This document shows, piece after piece, positions 1-12,306 of a DNA stretch of 64,000 nt (positions within the stretch are counted from its first letter, which is position 1; each line of letters begins with the position of its first letter). This DNA is from Micromonospora lupini str. Lupac 08. GTDB lineage: Bacteria > Actinomycetota > Actinomycetes > Mycobacteriales > Micromonosporaceae. Under the pieces are notes generated by a model, which saw nothing but the letters and a program-made list of their open reading frames with translations, did not search any database and was not told the DNA's origin. The position numbers were made by a program, and so were the translations under genes. Location of the stretch: the NCBI RefSeq assembly GCF_000297395.2, contig NZ_HF570108.1, positions 1,272,276-1,336,275 of the forward strand. The letters run 5' to 3'.

Positions 1-650
1 TGGTCGACTTCGGCTCGGGGTCGCTGTCCAGCCTCCAGCGGTACGTCGGGCTGCACGCCCCCGACGCCATCCTGCTGACCCACCTGCACTGTGACCACAT
101 CCTCGACGCCGCGTCGTACGTGGTGGTCCGCCGGTACGCCCCGGACGGCCCCTACCCGCCGTTGCCGGTGTACGCGCCCTCCGGCGCCCCGGACCGGCTC
201 AGCGCCGCCTACGGCGACGACGGCACGGTGGAGGACGTCTACCAGTTCTACGCGTTGCAGCCGGGCACCTTCCCGATCGGGCCGTTCACTGTCACCGTCG
301 ACCGGGTCAACCACCCTGTCGAGACGTACGGCGTGCGGTTGGAGCACGGCGGTCGGTCGCTGTGCTACTCGTCGGACACGGCGCCCTGCGACGCGTTGCT
401 GCGCCTGGCCCAGAACGCCGACGTGTTCCTGTGCGAGGCCAGCTACCTCGACGGCGCGGACAATCCTCCGGACCTGCACCTGACCGGCCGGGAGGCCGGC
501 GAGACGGCGACCAAGGCGGTGGTGGGCCGGCTGCTGCTCACGCACCTGGTCGCGGCCTGGGGCAGCGAGGCGCACACGTTGGAGTCGGCCGCCGCCGCGT
601 ACACCGGGCCGCTCGAGGTGGTCCGGGCCGGCGCCAGCTACGACATCTGA
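1..650 (+). CDS. MBL-fold metallo-hydrolase, 5'-truncated (Rv1339-like)
   Basis: The reading frame is open from the first bases of the window and stops at 650, so the N-terminus lies outside. The metal-binding signature H-L-H-C-D-H is encoded near 82-98, followed by a later SSDT and a second metal-ligand region, which defines a metallo-beta-lactamase-fold hydrolase. In actinobacteria the gene before rph/rdgB is commonly this family; the mycobacterial member Rv1339 is described as a cyclic-nucleotide phosphodiesterase. Identity with that family is inferred from fold and neighbourhood; the substrate cannot be read from the sequence. About 215 residues are present. Confidence 0.85.
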   Translation, partial: VDFGSGSLSSLQRYVGLHAPDAILLTHLHCDHILDAASYVVVRRYAPDGPYPPLPVYAPSGAPDRLSAAYGDDGTVEDVYQFYALQPGTFPIGPFTVTVDRVNHPVETYGVRLEHGGRSLCYSSDTAPCDALLRLAQNADVFLCEASYLDGADNPPDLHLTGREAGETATKAVVGRLLLTHLVAAWGSEAHTLESAAAAYTGPLEVVRAGASYDI

Positions 651-740
651 CGCTCCTCGCGGCGGTGTTGTGCCGTACTGTTCGCCGGCCGGTCAGCGGC
701 CGGTCGCCTGGCGCACCCGTGGCACCCGCACGGTGTGGGC

Positions 741-1886
741 ATGCGGATCGCCATCGTGACCGAGTCGTTCCCGCCCGACGTGAACGGCGTCGCGCACTCC
801 GTGGTGCGCACGGCGGAGCACCTGCTGGCCCGGGGCCACGAGCCGGTCGTCATCGCGCCCGCCCCGCCGGGGGCGACGCGGCGGGACATCGAGGGGCTGC
901 CGTACCCGGTGGTGCGCATCCCGAGCGTGCCGCTGCCCCGCTACCAGGGCTTCCGGCTGGGTGTGCCGACCACGACCCGGCTGGCGGGGGCGTTGCTGTC
1001 GGCGGCGCCCGACGTGGTGCACCTGGCCAGCCCGTTCATCCTCGGCGCCCGGGCGGCCACGCTCGCCAGCCGGTACGGGTTGCCCATGGTGGCGGTCTAC
1101 CAGACCGACGTCGCGGCCTACGCCCGGGCGTACCGGGTGAGTTGGGGTGAGGCGGCCGCGTGGCGGCGGCTTCGGGAGATCCACAATCTGGCGCAGCGGA
1201 CCCTCGCGCCGTCGACCCGGGCGGCTGCCGACCTGATCGCCAACGGGGTGCAGCGGATCTGGTTGTGGGGCCGGGGGGTCGACGCGGTCCGGTTCGATCC
1301 GGCCAAGCGGTGCCCGGACCTGCGGCGCCGGCTGGCCCCCGGCGGGGAGCTGCTGGTCGGCTACGTCGGCCGGCTGGCCCCGGAGAAGCGGGTGGAGCTG
1401 CTGGCGGCGACGTCCCGGCTGCCGGGTGTGCGGGTCGTGGTGGCCGGTGACGGTCCGGCCCGCCGCCAGCTGGCTCGGGCGCTGCCGGGTGTGCACTTCC
1501 TGGGGGTGCAGCACGGCGAGGACCTGGCCCGGCTCTACGCCAGCCTGGACGTCTTCGTGCACACCGGGCCGCACGAGACGTTCGGTCAGACCCTCCAGGA
1601 GGCGCTGGCCTCGGGGGTGCCGGTGGTCGCGCCGGCCAGCGGCGGGCCTGTCGACCTGGTCGACTCGGGAACGACAGGTCTGCTGGTCCCGCCGGCCGAC
1701 GGGGACGCCCTGGCCGCCGCGGTGGCCGCGCTGGCCGGGGACGCCGACCGGCGGCGGGCGTACGGGGTGGCCGCCCGGGCCGCCGTGCGCCGGCGCAGTT
1801 GGGCGGCCGTCGGCGACGAGCTGGTCGGGCACTACGCAGCGGTACGCGCCCAGGCCGCCACCGTCGGCCTGCCGGCCGCGTCGTGA
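741..1886 (+). CDS. GT4 glycosyltransferase, MgtA/PimB-like mannosyltransferase
   Basis: A 381-residue GT-B protein. The N-terminus MRIAIVTESFPPDVNGVAHS is the typical start of GDP-mannose-dependent alpha-mannosyltransferases of the MgtA type, and the C-terminal half has the GT4 donor-site pattern ETFGQTLQEALASGVPVVAP (E-x7-E). The frame could begin at GTG 735, but ATG 741 matches the family start exactly. These enzymes add mannose to membrane glycolipids at the cytoplasmic face; acceptor and sugar are inferred. The last codon overlaps the next gene (GTGA), so the two are probably translationally coupled. Confidence 0.85.
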   Translation: MRIAIVTESFPPDVNGVAHSVVRTAEHLLARGHEPVVIAPAPPGATRRDIEGLPYPVVRIPSVPLPRYQGFRLGVPTTTRLAGALLSAAPDVVHLASPFILGARAATLASRYGLPMVAVYQTDVAAYARAYRVSWGEAAAWRRLREIHNLAQRTLAPSTRAAADLIANGVQRIWLWGRGVDAVRFDPAKRCPDLRRRLAPGGELLVGYVGRLAPEKRVELLAATSRLPGVRVVVAGDGPARRQLARALPGVHFLGVQHGEDLARLYASLDVFVHTGPHETFGQTLQEALASGVPVVAPASGGPVDLVDSGTTGLLVPPADGDALAAAVAALAGDADRRRAYGVAARAAVRRRSWAAVGDELVGHYAAVRAQAATVGLPAAS

Positions 1887-3052
1887 CGGGGACGGCCGGC
1901 GGGCTGCGGATCGTCCGGCTCGCGAACTTCGTGACCGCGCGCTCCGGTGGCCTGCGCACCGCGCTGCGGCACCTCGGCGAGGGCTACCGCGCGGCGGGGC
2001 ACGATCCGGTGCTGGTGGTGCCCGGTCGACGCGACGCCCACGAGTGGCACCCGTGGGGTCGGGTGGTGACCCTGCCCGGCGTGGAGCTGCCCGGCACCGG
2101 CGGCTACCGGCTGCTGGCCGGCCGGCAGCGGCTGGCCCGGGTGCTCGCCGAGCTGGCCCCGGACCGGCTGGAGGTGTCCGACCGGTCGTCGCTGCGCTGG
2201 ACGGGGGCCTGGGCGAAGGCGCACGGAGTGCCGTCGGTGCTGGTCTCGCACGAGTCGCTGACCGGGCTGCTCGGCCAGTGGGGTGTGCCCGACGTGCTGC
2301 GCCGGCCTGTCGCCGACCGGCTCAATCGGGCCAGCAGCCGGGCGTACGACCGGATCGTCTGCACGACCCGGTGGGCGGCCGAGGAGTTCGACCGTATCGG
2401 CGCCGACAACGTGGATCTCGTGCCGCTCGGGGTGGACCTGGACACCTTCCACCCGGACCGGGCCGACCCGGAGAGACGCGAGCGCTACGCCGACCCGACC
2501 GAACTGCTGCTCGTGCACTGCGCCCGCCTGTCGCCGGAGAAGCGGCCGGAGTTGGCCGTGCAGACCCTCGCCGAGCTGCGCCGGACGGGCGTGCCGGCGG
2601 TGCTGGTGCTGGCCGGGGACGGCCCGTTGCGCGCGTCGCTGGCCCGCCGGGCCGCCGGCCTGCCGGTCACGTTCACCGGTTTCCTGCCCGACCGCGCCAC
2701 GGTGGCCGCGCTGCTCGCCAGCGCGGACGTGGTACTGGCGCCCGGACCGGTGGAGACCTTCGGCCTGGCCGGGTTGGAGGCGCTGGCCTGCGGCACTCCG
2801 GTGGTGGTGAACGCCGCGAGCGCGTTGCCCGAGGTGGTCGGCTCGGCCGGACTGGCCGCGTACGGCTCCGGGGCGTCGATGGCCACGGCCGTGACTCGCC
2901 TCGCGGCCCGGCCGGAGGCGGCGCGGCGGCGGGCCGCCCGGGCGCGGGCGGAGGAGTTCGGCTGGCCGGCGGCGGTCGCGGGATTCCTGCGGGTGCACGA
3001 CGCGGACGCTGCTCGGGACACCCCGGGGGAGGCGGATCGCCGCACCGCATAG
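1883..3052 (+). CDS. GT4 family glycosyltransferase
   Basis: A 389-residue GT-B glycosyltransferase starting at GTG 1883, which overlaps the TGA of the upstream mannosyltransferase by four bases. Donor-site motifs are visible: [12 protein letters not shown] in the second Rossmann domain and [18 protein letters not shown] (E-x7-E). Together with the previous gene it forms a two-gene glycolipid or lipomannan-type glycosylation unit placed between the MBL hydrolase and rph. Donor and acceptor are unknown; a mannosyltransferase role is likely by association only. Confidence 0.82.
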   Translation: MTGTAGGLRIVRLANFVTARSGGLRTALRHLGEGYRAAGHDPVLVVPGRRDAHEWHPWGRVVTLPGVELPGTGGYRLLAGRQRLARVLAELAPDRLEVSDRSSLRWTGAWAKAHGVPSVLVSHESLTGLLGQWGVPDVLRRPVADRLNRASSRAYDRIVCTTRWAAEEFDRIGADNVDLVPLGVDLDTFHPDRADPERRERYADPTELLLVHCARLSPEKRPELAVQTLAELRRTGVPAVLVLAGDGPLRASLARRAAGLPVTFTGFLPDRATVAALLASADVVLAPGPVETFGLAGLEALACGTPVVVNAASALPEVVGSAGLAAYGSGASMATAVTRLAARPEAARRRAARARAEEFGWPAAVAGFLRVHDADAARDTPGEADRRTA

Positions 3053-3055
3053 GGT
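3050..3055 (+). promoter_or_regulatory. -10 element for a leaderless rph transcript
   Basis: TAGGGT lies exactly seven bases before ATG 3063. A TANNNT hexamer at this distance from the start codon is the usual layout of leaderless actinobacterial mRNAs. No clear -35 is visible. It supports ATG 3063 over the in-frame GTG 3054 as the rph start. Confidence 0.45.
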
Positions 3056-3062
3056 GCAGGGC

Positions 3063-3788
3063 ATGGCGCGACCTGACGGGCGAGGGCCCTCTCAACTCCG
3101 ACCGGTGACCCTGACCCGAGGCTGGAGCACCCATCCGGAGGGCTCGGTGCTCGTCGAGTTCGGCGGCACCCGGGTGCTCTGCACGGCGAGCGTCACCGAG
3201 GGCGTGCCCCGCTGGCGCAAGGGCTCCGGGCTCGGCTGGGTGACCGCCGAGTACGCGATGCTGCCCCGGGCCACCAACACCCGCTCGGACCGGGAGAGCG
3301 TGAAGGGCCGCGTCGGTGGCCGTACGCACGAGATCTCCCGCCTGATCGGGCGTAGCCTGCGCGCCAGCATCGACCTCAAGGCGCTCGGCGAGAACTCGGT
3401 CGTGCTCGACTGCGACGTGCTGCAGGCCGACGGCGGTACCCGTACGGCCGCGATCACCGGCGCGTACGTGGCGCTGCACGACGCGGTGGGCTGGCTGGCC
3501 GCCCGCAAGGCGTTGGCCGGCAAGCCGGAGAAGGTCATGCACCGCTCCGTCGCCGCCGTCAGCGTCGGGATCATCGCGGGTGAGGCGCGACTGGACCTCT
3601 GCTACGAGGAGGACGTGGCCGCCGAGGTGGACATGAACGTGGTGTGCACCGGCGCGGGTGACTTCGTCGAGGTGCAGGGCACCGGCGAGGCGGGCGTCTT
3701 CGCCCGCGACCAGCTCGACAGCCTGCTCGACCTGGCCGTGGCCGGGTGCGCCGAGTTGGCCGAAGCCCAGCGAAAGGCACTCGCGTGA
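3063..3788 (+). CDS. rph: Ribonuclease PH
   Basis: A 241-residue phosphorolytic 3'-5' exoribonuclease that trims the 3' ends of tRNA precursors using inorganic phosphate. It begins [20 protein letters not shown] and contains the conserved RPH core ([19 protein letters not shown], the phosphate-binding RTAAITGAY region, and [17 protein letters not shown]). Length and start match the family. It is followed 52 bases later by rdgB, the normal actinobacterial partner, so the two probably share a transcript. Confidence 0.97.
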   Translation: MARPDGRGPSQLRPVTLTRGWSTHPEGSVLVEFGGTRVLCTASVTEGVPRWRKGSGLGWVTAEYAMLPRATNTRSDRESVKGRVGGRTHEISRLIGRSLRASIDLKALGENSVVLDCDVLQADGGTRTAAITGAYVALHDAVGWLAARKALAGKPEKVMHRSVAAVSVGIIAGEARLDLCYEEDVAAEVDMNVVCTGAGDFVEVQGTGEAGVFARDQLDSLLDLAVAGCAELAEAQRKALA

Positions 3789-3840
3789 GCGCGAGGAGTG
3801 AGCTTGCGAGCCCCGCAGTCGCTAACGAAGGTGAATCAGC
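3789..3840. repeat. Possible short dispersed intergenic repeat
   Basis: The rph-rdgB spacer contains GCGAGGAGTGAGCTTGCGAG followed by CCCCGCAGTCGC and an AACGAAGG ribosome-binding region. Blocks of this wording are, to my recollection, found between many genes of Micromonospora-type genomes. Only one copy is seen here, so repeat status is recollection plus inference. Confidence 0.35.
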
Positions 3841-4458
3841 GTGAACAAGGTCCTGCTGGCGACGCGTAACCGTAAGAAGCTGGTGGAGCTTCAGCGGATC
3901 CTCGACGGCGCGCTCGGCGCGCACCGGATCGCCCTGCTCGGCCTCGACGACGTCGACGAGTATCCGGAGCTGCCGGAGACCGGCCTCACCTTCGGGGAGA
4001 ACGCGCTGATCAAGGCGCGGGAGGGCTGCCGGCGTACCGGGTTGCCGACGATCGCCGACGACTCCGGGCTGGCCGTGGACGCGCTGAACGGGATGCCGGG
4101 CGTCTTCAGCGCCCGCTGGTCCGGCACGCACGGCGACGACCGGGCCAACCTCCAGTTGGTGCTGGACCAGATCGGCGACGTACCCGACGAGCACCGGGCC
4201 GCGTCCTTCGTCTGCACTGTGGCGCTGGTGCTGCCCGGTGGCAAGGAACACCTGGTCGACGGTCGGCAGTCCGGCCGGGTGCTGCGCGCGCCGCGCGGCG
4301 ACGGCGGGTTCGGCTACGACCCGATCTTCCTGGGTGACGGGCAGGACCGGACCAACGCCGAGTTGACCCCGCACGAGAAGGACGCGGTCAGCCACCGGGG
4401 CAAGGCGCTGCGCGAGCTGGCCAAGCTCGTCGCGAAGGTGCTGCCGCCCGCCGCCTGA
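3841..4458 (+). CDS. rdgB: XTP/dITP diphosphatase (non-canonical purine NTP pyrophosphatase)
   Basis: A 205-residue house-cleaning enzyme that hydrolyses dITP, XTP and ITP to monophosphates and pyrophosphate, keeping deaminated purines out of nucleic acids. The N-terminus MNKVLLATRNRKKLVELQRI carries the TxNxxK substrate motif, and ADDSGLAVDALNGMPGVFSA plus GGFGYDPIFL are the other HAM1 family signatures. It starts at GTG 3841 after a GAAGG ribosome-binding site. Position directly after rph is conserved in actinobacteria. Confidence 0.97.
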   Translation: MNKVLLATRNRKKLVELQRILDGALGAHRIALLGLDDVDEYPELPETGLTFGENALIKAREGCRRTGLPTIADDSGLAVDALNGMPGVFSARWSGTHGDDRANLQLVLDQIGDVPDEHRAASFVCTVALVLPGGKEHLVDGRQSGRVLRAPRGDGGFGYDPIFLGDGQDRTNAELTPHEKDAVSHRGKALRELAKLVAKVLPPAA

Positions 4459-4488
4459 CCCGCGGCGGGCGACAGCGCCCCGCGGAGG

Positions 4489-6027
4489 TCAGCCCAGCGG
4501 GCCGACCTCCCGTTCGATGGCGGCGCGCAGCTCCGGCCCGGCCAGCACCGCGCGGGCGGCCTCCAGCACCGGGGCGAGGAACACGTCCGGGCCGGGTTCG
4601 CCGGCCGCCGCACCGAGGGCGGCGACGGCGGCCCGGCCGGCCGGCGACGGCACCAGCGGCGCGCGCAGTTGCAGGCCGCGTACGCCGGCCAGCAACTCGA
4701 CGGCGAGCAGGCTGGTCAGGTTGTCCAGCACGGTCCGTAGCTTCTTGGCGGCCGCCCAGCCCATCGAGACGTGGTCCTCCTGCATGCCGCTCGTGGGCAG
4801 CGAGTCCACCGAGGCCGGGGCGGCGAGCCGACGGTTCTCCGCGACGATCCCGGCCGCCGTGTACTGGGCGATCATCAGGCCGGAGTTGACCCCGGCGTCG
4901 GGGGAGAGGAACGCGGGCAGTTCCCGGGAACGGGTGACGTCCAGCAGCCGGTCCACCCGCCGCTCGGCGATGGCGCCCACCTCGGCGGCGGCGATGGCGA
5001 GGAAGTCGGCGGCGAAGCCCAGCGGCGCGCCGTGGAAGTTTCCGGTGGACTCGACCCGGCCGTCGGGCAGCACCACCGGGTTGTCCACTACCGACACCAG
5101 TTCCCGGGCCGCGACCGTGCGGACGAAATCCAGGGTGTCGCGGGCCGCACCGGCGACCTGCGGCGCGCAGCGCATGGAGTACGCGTCCTGCACGGCGTGC
5201 GCCAGGTCGTCGCGGTGCGAGTCCATGACCCGGGAGTCCTGCAACAGCCGGTGGATGTTCGCCGCCGACGCCGCCTGGCCGGGGTGCGGTCGGATGGCGT
5301 GCAGCTCGGGCAGGAACGGCCGCTCCGAGCCGAGCATCGCCTCGATGGCCAGCGCGGCGGTCACGTCCGCCATGGCGAACAGGTGCGCCGCGTCGTGAAT
5401 GGCGAGCAGCAGCATGCCGAGCATGCCGTCGGTGCCGTTGATCAGCGCCAGCCCTTCCTTGGCGGCCAGCTCGATCGGCGTGAGCCCGGCGGCGGTCAGC
5501 ACGTCGGCGGCGTCGCGCCGCTCGCCGCCAGGGCCGAGCACCCAGCCCTCGCCCAGGAGCACGAGGGCGCAGTGCGCCAGCGGCGCCAGGTCACCGGAGG
5601 CGCCCAGCGAACCGTGCTCCGGAACCCACGGGGTGATGTCGTGGTTGAGCAGGTCGACGAGCGCCTCGGCGACAAGCGGGCGGACCCCGGAGCGACCCAG
5701 GGCGAGCGAGCGGACCCGCAGCAGCATCATGGCCCGCACCACCTCGCGCGGCATCGGGGCGCCCACCCCGGCGGCGTGCGAGCGGATCAGCGCGTGTTGC
5801 AGCTCGGCCCGCCGCTCGGGCGCGACGAAGGTGTTGGCGAGCGCGCCGAACCCGGTCGACACGCCGTACACGGGCCGCCCGGCGGCCTCGATCCCGTCCA
5901 CGATCGCGCGGCTGGTCGCCATCGCGTCCCGGGTGGCCGGGTCGAGGGTCACCGTGGCGGTGCCGCGCGCCACCGCGAGGACGTCGTCGGCGCTGATACC
6001 GGTGGGTTGGATGATCACGGTCGTCAC
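4489..6027 (-). CDS. hutH: Histidine ammonia-lyase
   Basis: A 512-residue lyase converting L-histidine to urocanate and ammonia, the first step of histidine degradation. The tripeptide Ala143-Ser144-Gly145 in [14 protein letters not shown] cyclises to the MIO electrophile, and YGVSTGFG near residue 54 is the conserved tyrosine loop. The frame is open far upstream, but GTG 6027 gives the family start and overlaps the hutI stop as GTGA, so coupling decides the start. It is the last gene of the operon although its enzyme acts first. Confidence 0.97.
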   Translation of the reverse strand: MTTVIIQPTGISADDVLAVARGTATVTLDPATRDAMATSRAIVDGIEAAGRPVYGVSTGFGALANTFVAPERRAELQHALIRSHAAGVGAPMPREVVRAMMLLRVRSLALGRSGVRPLVAEALVDLLNHDITPWVPEHGSLGASGDLAPLAHCALVLLGEGWVLGPGGERRDAADVLTAAGLTPIELAAKEGLALINGTDGMLGMLLLAIHDAAHLFAMADVTAALAIEAMLGSERPFLPELHAIRPHPGQAASAANIHRLLQDSRVMDSHRDDLAHAVQDAYSMRCAPQVAGAARDTLDFVRTVAARELVSVVDNPVVLPDGRVESTGNFHGAPLGFAADFLAIAAAEVGAIAERRVDRLLDVTRSRELPAFLSPDAGVNSGLMIAQYTAAGIVAENRRLAAPASVDSLPTSGMQEDHVSMGWAAAKKLRTVLDNLTSLLAVELLAGVRGLQLRAPLVPSPAGRAAVAALGAAAGEPGPDVFLAPVLEAARAVLAGPELRAAIEREVGPLG

Positions 6028-7220
6028 TGTGGAACTCCGTTGCGTATTACCTGGTGGATCAGGGGGACACCGGGCCGGTAGGCCAGGTGCAGGTACGAGG
6101 GGGCGTCCAGGACGAGCAGGTCGGCCCGTGCGCCGGGGGTGAGCACCCCGACGTCGTCGCGGCGCAGCGCCCGCGCGCCACCGGCGGTCGCGGCCCAGAC
6201 GGCCTCCGCCGGGGTCATCCGCATCTCCCGGACGGCGAGGGCGATGCAGAAGGGCATCGACGAGGTGTACGACGAGCCGGGGTTGCAGTCCGTCGCCAGG
6301 GCCACGGTGACTCCGGCGTCGAGCAGCCGGCGGGCGTCCGGGTACGGCGAGCGGGTGGAGAACTCGGCCCCGGGCAGCAGGGTGGCGACTGTGGAGGTGT
6401 GCTGGCCCTCGTGGCACATGCAGTCGATCCGGGTCGACGCCAGCGCGTCCACGTCGGCGTCGGACAGGTGGGTGCAGTGGTCGACGCTCGCCGCGCCCAG
6501 CTCCACGCCGAGCTGCACACCCGGCCCGGGGCCGAGCTGGTTGGCGTGCAGCCGCACACCGAGCCCGACGGCCTGCCCGCAGGCGAGGATGGCTCGGGCG
6601 TGGTCGACGTCGAAGGCGCCCCGCTCGCAGAACACGTCGATCCACTTGGCATGCGGCGCGGCGGCGGCAAGCATCGGCCCGCAGACCAGCCCGACGTAGT
6701 CGTCCGGACGGTCCGCGTACTCGGCGGGGACCACGTGCGCGCCGAGGAAGGTGGTGTCCTCGGTGAACTCGGCGGCGATCCGCAGCGAGCGGGCCTCGTC
6801 GGCGACGCTCAGCCCGTACCCACTCTTGATCTCGATGGTCGTGGTGCCCTGGCGCAGCGCCTCCCCGCGCAGCCGGCGCACGGTGGCCCGCAGTTCGTCG
6901 TCGGTGGCGGCCCGGGTGGCGCCGACGGTGGTCCGGATGCCCCCGCCGGTGTAGGGCTCGCCGGCCATCCGGGCGGCGAACTCGGCGGCCCGGTCCCCGG
7001 CGAAGACCAGGTGCGCGTGACTGTCCACGAACCCGGGCAGCACGGCGGCCCCACCGGCGTCGATCCGCCGATCGGCGGCCGGCGCGTACGCGGCCGGCCC
7101 GACCCAGGCCACGCGGCCCTCCTCGATCAGCACTGCGGCGCTGCGGCGGATGCCCAGTGGGCCCTCGCCGACGCCGTTGGTGACCAGCTCGCCGATGTTG
7201 TCGACAAGGAGAGCGCTCAA
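6024..7220 (-). CDS. hutI: Imidazolonepropionase
   Basis: A 398-residue amidohydrolase that opens 4-imidazolone-5-propionate to N-formimidoyl-L-glutamate. Metal-binding His residues are in [15 protein letters not shown], and later [16 protein letters not shown] and [10 protein letters not shown] are the remaining family motifs. The predicted start is TTG 7220, giving [15 protein letters not shown], which overlaps the hutF stop as TTGA. No better ATG/GTG exists before the conserved LLVDNIGE segment. Both ends overlap neighbours by four bases, so it is tightly coupled within the hut operon. Confidence 0.95.
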   Translation of the reverse strand: MSALLVDNIGELVTNGVGEGPLGIRRSAAVLIEEGRVAWVGPAAYAPAADRRIDAGGAAVLPGFVDSHAHLVFAGDRAAEFAARMAGEPYTGGGIRTTVGATRAATDDELRATVRRLRGEALRQGTTTIEIKSGYGLSVADEARSLRIAAEFTEDTTFLGAHVVPAEYADRPDDYVGLVCGPMLAAAAPHAKWIDVFCERGAFDVDHARAILACGQAVGLGVRLHANQLGPGPGVQLGVELGAASVDHCTHLSDADVDALASTRIDCMCHEGQHTSTVATLLPGAEFSTRSPYPDARRLLDAGVTVALATDCNPGSSYTSSMPFCIALAVREMRMTPAEAVWAATAGGARALRRDDVGVLTPGARADLLVLDAPSYLHLAYRPGVPLIHQVIRNGVPQ

Positions 7221-8584
7221 GAGCGGATCACCGCCTCGATCGACGCCGACAGTTCGGCGGGCACGTCCACGCTCAGGTGCCGGCCCTCGGCCACCACCAC
7301 GCGGCCGTCCACCACTACCTGCTCGACGTCGGCCGCTCCGGCCGCGAAGAACGCCCCCACCGGCGGCACTCCTGCGGTGCGGGCGCTGTCGAGTCGTACC
7401 GTGACCAGGTCGGCGCGGGCGCCGACGGCGATCCGCCCGGCGTCGGCCCAGCCCAGCGCGGCGTGCCCGGCGGCGGTCGCCATGGTCAGCAGACCGGCCG
7501 GGGTGAAGTGGCCGCGGCGGCGGGTGCGCAGGCGCTCGTCCAGCTCCACCGCCCGGGCCTCCTCGAACAGGTCGATGACGGCGTGGCTGTCGCTGCCCAG
7601 GCTCAGCCGGATCCCCGCGTCGGCCATCCGCCGGGCGGGACCGATGCCGTCGGCGAGGTCGCGTTCGGTGGTGGGGCAGAGGCACACAGCGGTCCGGCTG
7701 TCGCCGAGCAGCGTCAGGTCGCCGCTTGTCGGGTGGGTGGCGTGCACGGCTGTGGTGTCCGACCCGAGCACGCCGTGCTCGGCGAGCAGCGCGGTGGGCG
7801 TACGCCCGTGCACGGCCCGGCACTCGTCGTTCTCGGCGGGCTGCTCGGAGAGGTGCACGTGCAGCGGCGCCTGCCGCTCCCGGGCCCAGTCGGCGACCGT
7901 GCCGAGCTGGTCGGCCGGGACCGCCCGCACCGAGTGCACTGCCGCGCCCACCCGGACGTGCGAGTCCGTCGGCGCGAACGCCGACACCCGCTGCGCCCAG
8001 CGGGCCGCGTCGCCGTCGCCGAAGCGCCGCTGCGGCCCGGCGAGCGGCCGGCCGTCCACCCCGGCGCTCAGGTAACAGGTGTCCAGCAGGGTGAGCCGGA
8101 TCCCGGCGTGCGCGGCGGCCTCGACGAGCGCCGCACCCATCGCGTTCGGGTCGTCGTACGCGCCGCCGTCGGGCCGGTGGTGCAGGTAGTGGAACTCGCC
8201 GACGACTGTGATCCCCGCGAGGGCCATCTCGGCGTAGACCGCGCGGGCCAGCGCCAGGTAGGTGTCCGGGTCCAGCCGGTCCGCGACCGCGTACATCCGG
8301 TCCCGCCAGCTGAAGAAGTCGCCCCGGCCGCCGTGGGTACGCCCGCGCAGAGCCCGGTGGAAGGCGTGCGAGTGCACGTTCGCGAGGCCGGGCAGGGTCA
8401 GGCCGGGCAGCGGCACCGCATCGGCGTACACGTCCACGCCGGCGCTCGGCCGGCCGGGAGCGGCCAACGCGGTCACACCGGTGATCACCCCACCGTCGGT
8501 CTCGATGAGCACGTCGGGCGTGGGCTGGGCGAGATCGGGCAGCCAGGCGTACTCGGCGAGCCAGCGGGTCGGTGTCACCGGCAT
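7217..8584 (-). CDS. hutF: Formimidoylglutamate deiminase
   Basis: A 455-residue amidohydrolase-superfamily enzyme that converts N-formimidoyl-L-glutamate to N-formyl-L-glutamate and ammonia, marking the deiminase branch of histidine degradation. The metal site [13 protein letters not shown] (about residue 70), [20 protein letters not shown] and [14 protein letters not shown] are seen. The next enzyme required is an N-formylglutamate deformylase, and no classical hutG is present in the operon; the M20 hydrolase just upstream (10-base overlap) is the candidate. Confidence 0.95.
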   Translation of the reverse strand: MPVTPTRWLAEYAWLPDLAQPTPDVLIETDGGVITGVTALAAPGRPSAGVDVYADAVPLPGLTLPGLANVHSHAFHRALRGRTHGGRGDFFSWRDRMYAVADRLDPDTYLALARAVYAEMALAGITVVGEFHYLHHRPDGGAYDDPNAMGAALVEAAAHAGIRLTLLDTCYLSAGVDGRPLAGPQRRFGDGDAARWAQRVSAFAPTDSHVRVGAAVHSVRAVPADQLGTVADWARERQAPLHVHLSEQPAENDECRAVHGRTPTALLAEHGVLGSDTTAVHATHPTSGDLTLLGDSRTAVCLCPTTERDLADGIGPARRMADAGIRLSLGSDSHAVIDLFEEARAVELDERLRTRRRGHFTPAGLLTMATAAGHAALGWADAGRIAVGARADLVTVRLDSARTAGVPPVGAFFAAGAADVEQVVVDGRVVVAEGRHLSVDVPAELSASIEAVIRS

Positions 8585-9773
8585 GTCAGCTCCTCCAGCA
8601 CGCGGGCCAGCGCCCGCACCCCGGCGGCGCAGTCGTCGTCGGTCGCGGCCTCGGCGGGGGAGTGCGACACCCCGGTCGGGTTGCGCACGAAGAGCATCGC
8701 GGTGGGCAGCTGCGCGGCGAGCACCCCCGCGTCGTGCCCCGCGCCGGTGGGCAGCACCGGCGCCTCGAGCAGCACCGCAAGGCGTTTGGCCAGCCCGCCG
8801 TCGAAGGCGACGAGCGGCGTCACCGACTCCTCGGTGACTGTCACCTCCGTACCGTCGCGGCGGGCCCGCTCGGCGAGCTTGCCCCGGACCGCGTCGACGA
8901 GCCCGGTCAGGGTCTCCGGGTCGGCGGCGCGGGCGTCCAGCCAGCCGGTCACCCGCGACGGGACGGCGTTTGTGGCGTTGGGCTCGACGGACACCCGGCC
9001 CACTGTGGCGTGCGCCCCGCGCAGCCGTGCCTCCTTGTTGGCCGCCAGCACCGCGAACGCGTAGGTGAGCATCGGGTCGCGGCGGTCGGCCATCCGGGTC
9101 GTACCCGCGTGGTTGCCCTCGCCGACCACGTCGAAGCGCCAGCGGCCGTGCGGCCAGATCGCGCTCGCCACCCCGACCGCCGCGTCGGCGTCGACAAGCG
9201 CGCGGCCCTGCTCGACGTGCAGCTCCACGAAGGCGCCGAACCGGCCCAGCAGCTCCGGACGCGCGCCCGCCGGCCGGTCGCCGAGCGCCTCGGCGAAGCT
9301 CACTCCGGCCGCGTCGCGCAGGCCGGCCGCGCGGTCGGCCGCCAGCGCGCCGGTGAGCAGCCGCGAGCCCAGACAGGGTACGCCGAAACGGGCGCCCTCC
9401 TCCTCGACGAACGCGCCAAGCACCAGCGGCCGGACGGGTGTGACCCCGGCGGCCCGCAGCTCGTCCACGGCCAGGAACGCGCTGACGATGCCGAGCGGCC
9501 CGTCGTACGCCCCGCCGTGCGGCACCGAGTCGAAGTGGCTGCCGGTCAGCACCGCGTCGGCGCCCTCGGGGTCACCCCAGTGGGCGAACAGGTTGCCGTT
9601 GCCGTCCTCGGTGACCGGCAGACCCCGCCGCCGCGCCTGCGCCCGGAACCAGGCCCGCAACTCCGTCTCCGGCTCGGTCAACGCGTAGCGCAGGTAGCCG
9701 CCGCTGCCGGCGTCCCGTCCGACCGGCGCGATCTCGTCCCACAACGCCCGGAACCGACTCGACAGGTCGTCAC

Positions 9774-9777
<4 letters not shown>
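8575..9777 (-). CDS. M20 amidohydrolase (allantoate amidohydrolase-like); candidate N-formylglutamate deformylase
   Basis: A 400-residue metallo-amidohydrolase of the N-carbamoyl-amino-acid hydrolase/allantoate amidohydrolase group. Metal ligands are visible in [20 protein letters not shown] (His, Asp), [10 protein letters not shown] (Glu) and FVELHVEQG (His). It overlaps hutU by four bases upstream and hutF by ten downstream, so it is an integral hut gene. Family members cleave N-carbamoyl or ureido groups from amino acids; the position between hutU and hutF, with no hutG, suggests it removes the formyl group from N-formylglutamate. That assignment is inference; a true allantoate or carbamoyl substrate is the alternative. 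Confidence 0.85.
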
Positions 9778-11432
<1,655 letters not shown>

Positions 11433-11448
11433 CTGCGGTCTCCTCCGG

Positions 11449-12300
11449 TCAACCGAGGAACAACTGTCGGCGGGCAGCGGAGGCTTCGAACGCCTCCAGA
11501 CGGCGTTGGGTGTCGGCCGGCGCGGCGTCGCAGATCGCCTGCAACAGCACCATGGCCAGGGTCATCGGGGCGGTGTGCAGGTCGAAGACGAGCTGGGCGC
11601 CGACGGCGGCCGGCAGCACCACGTCGGCGTGTTCGGCGGCCGGACTGACCGGCGAGTCGGTGATCGCCACGACGGTCAGCCCGGCGGCACGTGCGTCGCG
11701 CAGCGCGTCCAGGGTCTCCCGGGGGTAGCGGGGCAGCACGAAGGCGAGCACAGCGGACGCCCCGGCCTCGGCGGCCTGCTCCAGGCGGTCGGTGAGCAGG
11801 CTGCCGCCGTCGTCGAGCACCCGTACGTCCGGGTGCACCTTGGCGGCGAAGTAGGCGAAGTACGCGGCAAGCGGCGCGGCGGCGCGCAGGCCGAGCACCG
11901 GCAGCGGGCGGCTGGTCGCGAGCAGCCGACCCGTCTCGGCGATCCGGTCGGTGTCGGCGAGCTGACCGGCCAGCCGGTCCAGGTTGCCCATCTCGGCGCG
12001 TACTGCCTGCTGGAGCTCGTTGCCGGCGTCGGTCGGCCCGCCGGGTGTGGTGCTGGTGAGGTCGCGCAGCCGGCGGCGCAGGGCCGGATAGCCGTCATGG
12101 CCGAGCGCGACGGCGAACCGGGTGACCGACGGCTGGCTGACCCCGGCCAGCTCGGCGACCTCCGCCGCGGAGAGGTACGCCACCGCCGGGGCGTGTTGCA
12201 CGAGACAGTGCGCGATCCGACGCTGGGTCGGGGTGAGCCGTACGCCGTCGAACAGGTGGAACACCTGTTCGGCCGACGCCTGGAGCGCTCCGTCATTCAC
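11449..12300 (-). CDS. MurR/RpiR-family transcriptional regulator of the hut operon
   Basis: A 283-residue regulator with an N-terminal HTH_6 domain ([25 protein letters not shown], about residues 43-67) and a C-terminal SIS domain (residues about 115-260), the RpiR/MurR architecture. SIS domains normally bind phosphosugars, so here it may sense a histidine-pathway intermediate. It is the first gene of the hut operon, 16 bases before hutU, hence probably autoregulatory. The start is GTG 12300, six bases after a -10 hexamer, implying a leaderless transcript. A perfect palindrome lies in its promoter spacer. Confidence 0.88.
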   Translation of the reverse strand: MNDGALQASAEQVFHLFDGVRLTPTQRRIAHCLVQHAPAVAYLSAAEVAELAGVSQPSVTRFAVALGHDGYPALRRRLRDLTSTTPGGPTDAGNELQQAVRAEMGNLDRLAGQLADTDRIAETGRLLATSRPLPVLGLRAAAPLAAYFAYFAAKVHPDVRVLDDGGSLLTDRLEQAAEAGASAVLAFVLPRYPRETLDALRDARAAGLTVVAITDSPVSPAAEHADVVLPAAVGAQLVFDLHTAPMTLAMVLLQAICDAAPADTQRRLEAFEASAARRQLFLG

Positions 12301-12306
12301 TCCGCG

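Noticed and set aside
6028..6645. N-terminal extension of hutH
   Set aside because: The frame is open but its residues are Arg/Pro shadow sequence of hutI; GTG 6027 gives the family start and overlaps the hutI stop.
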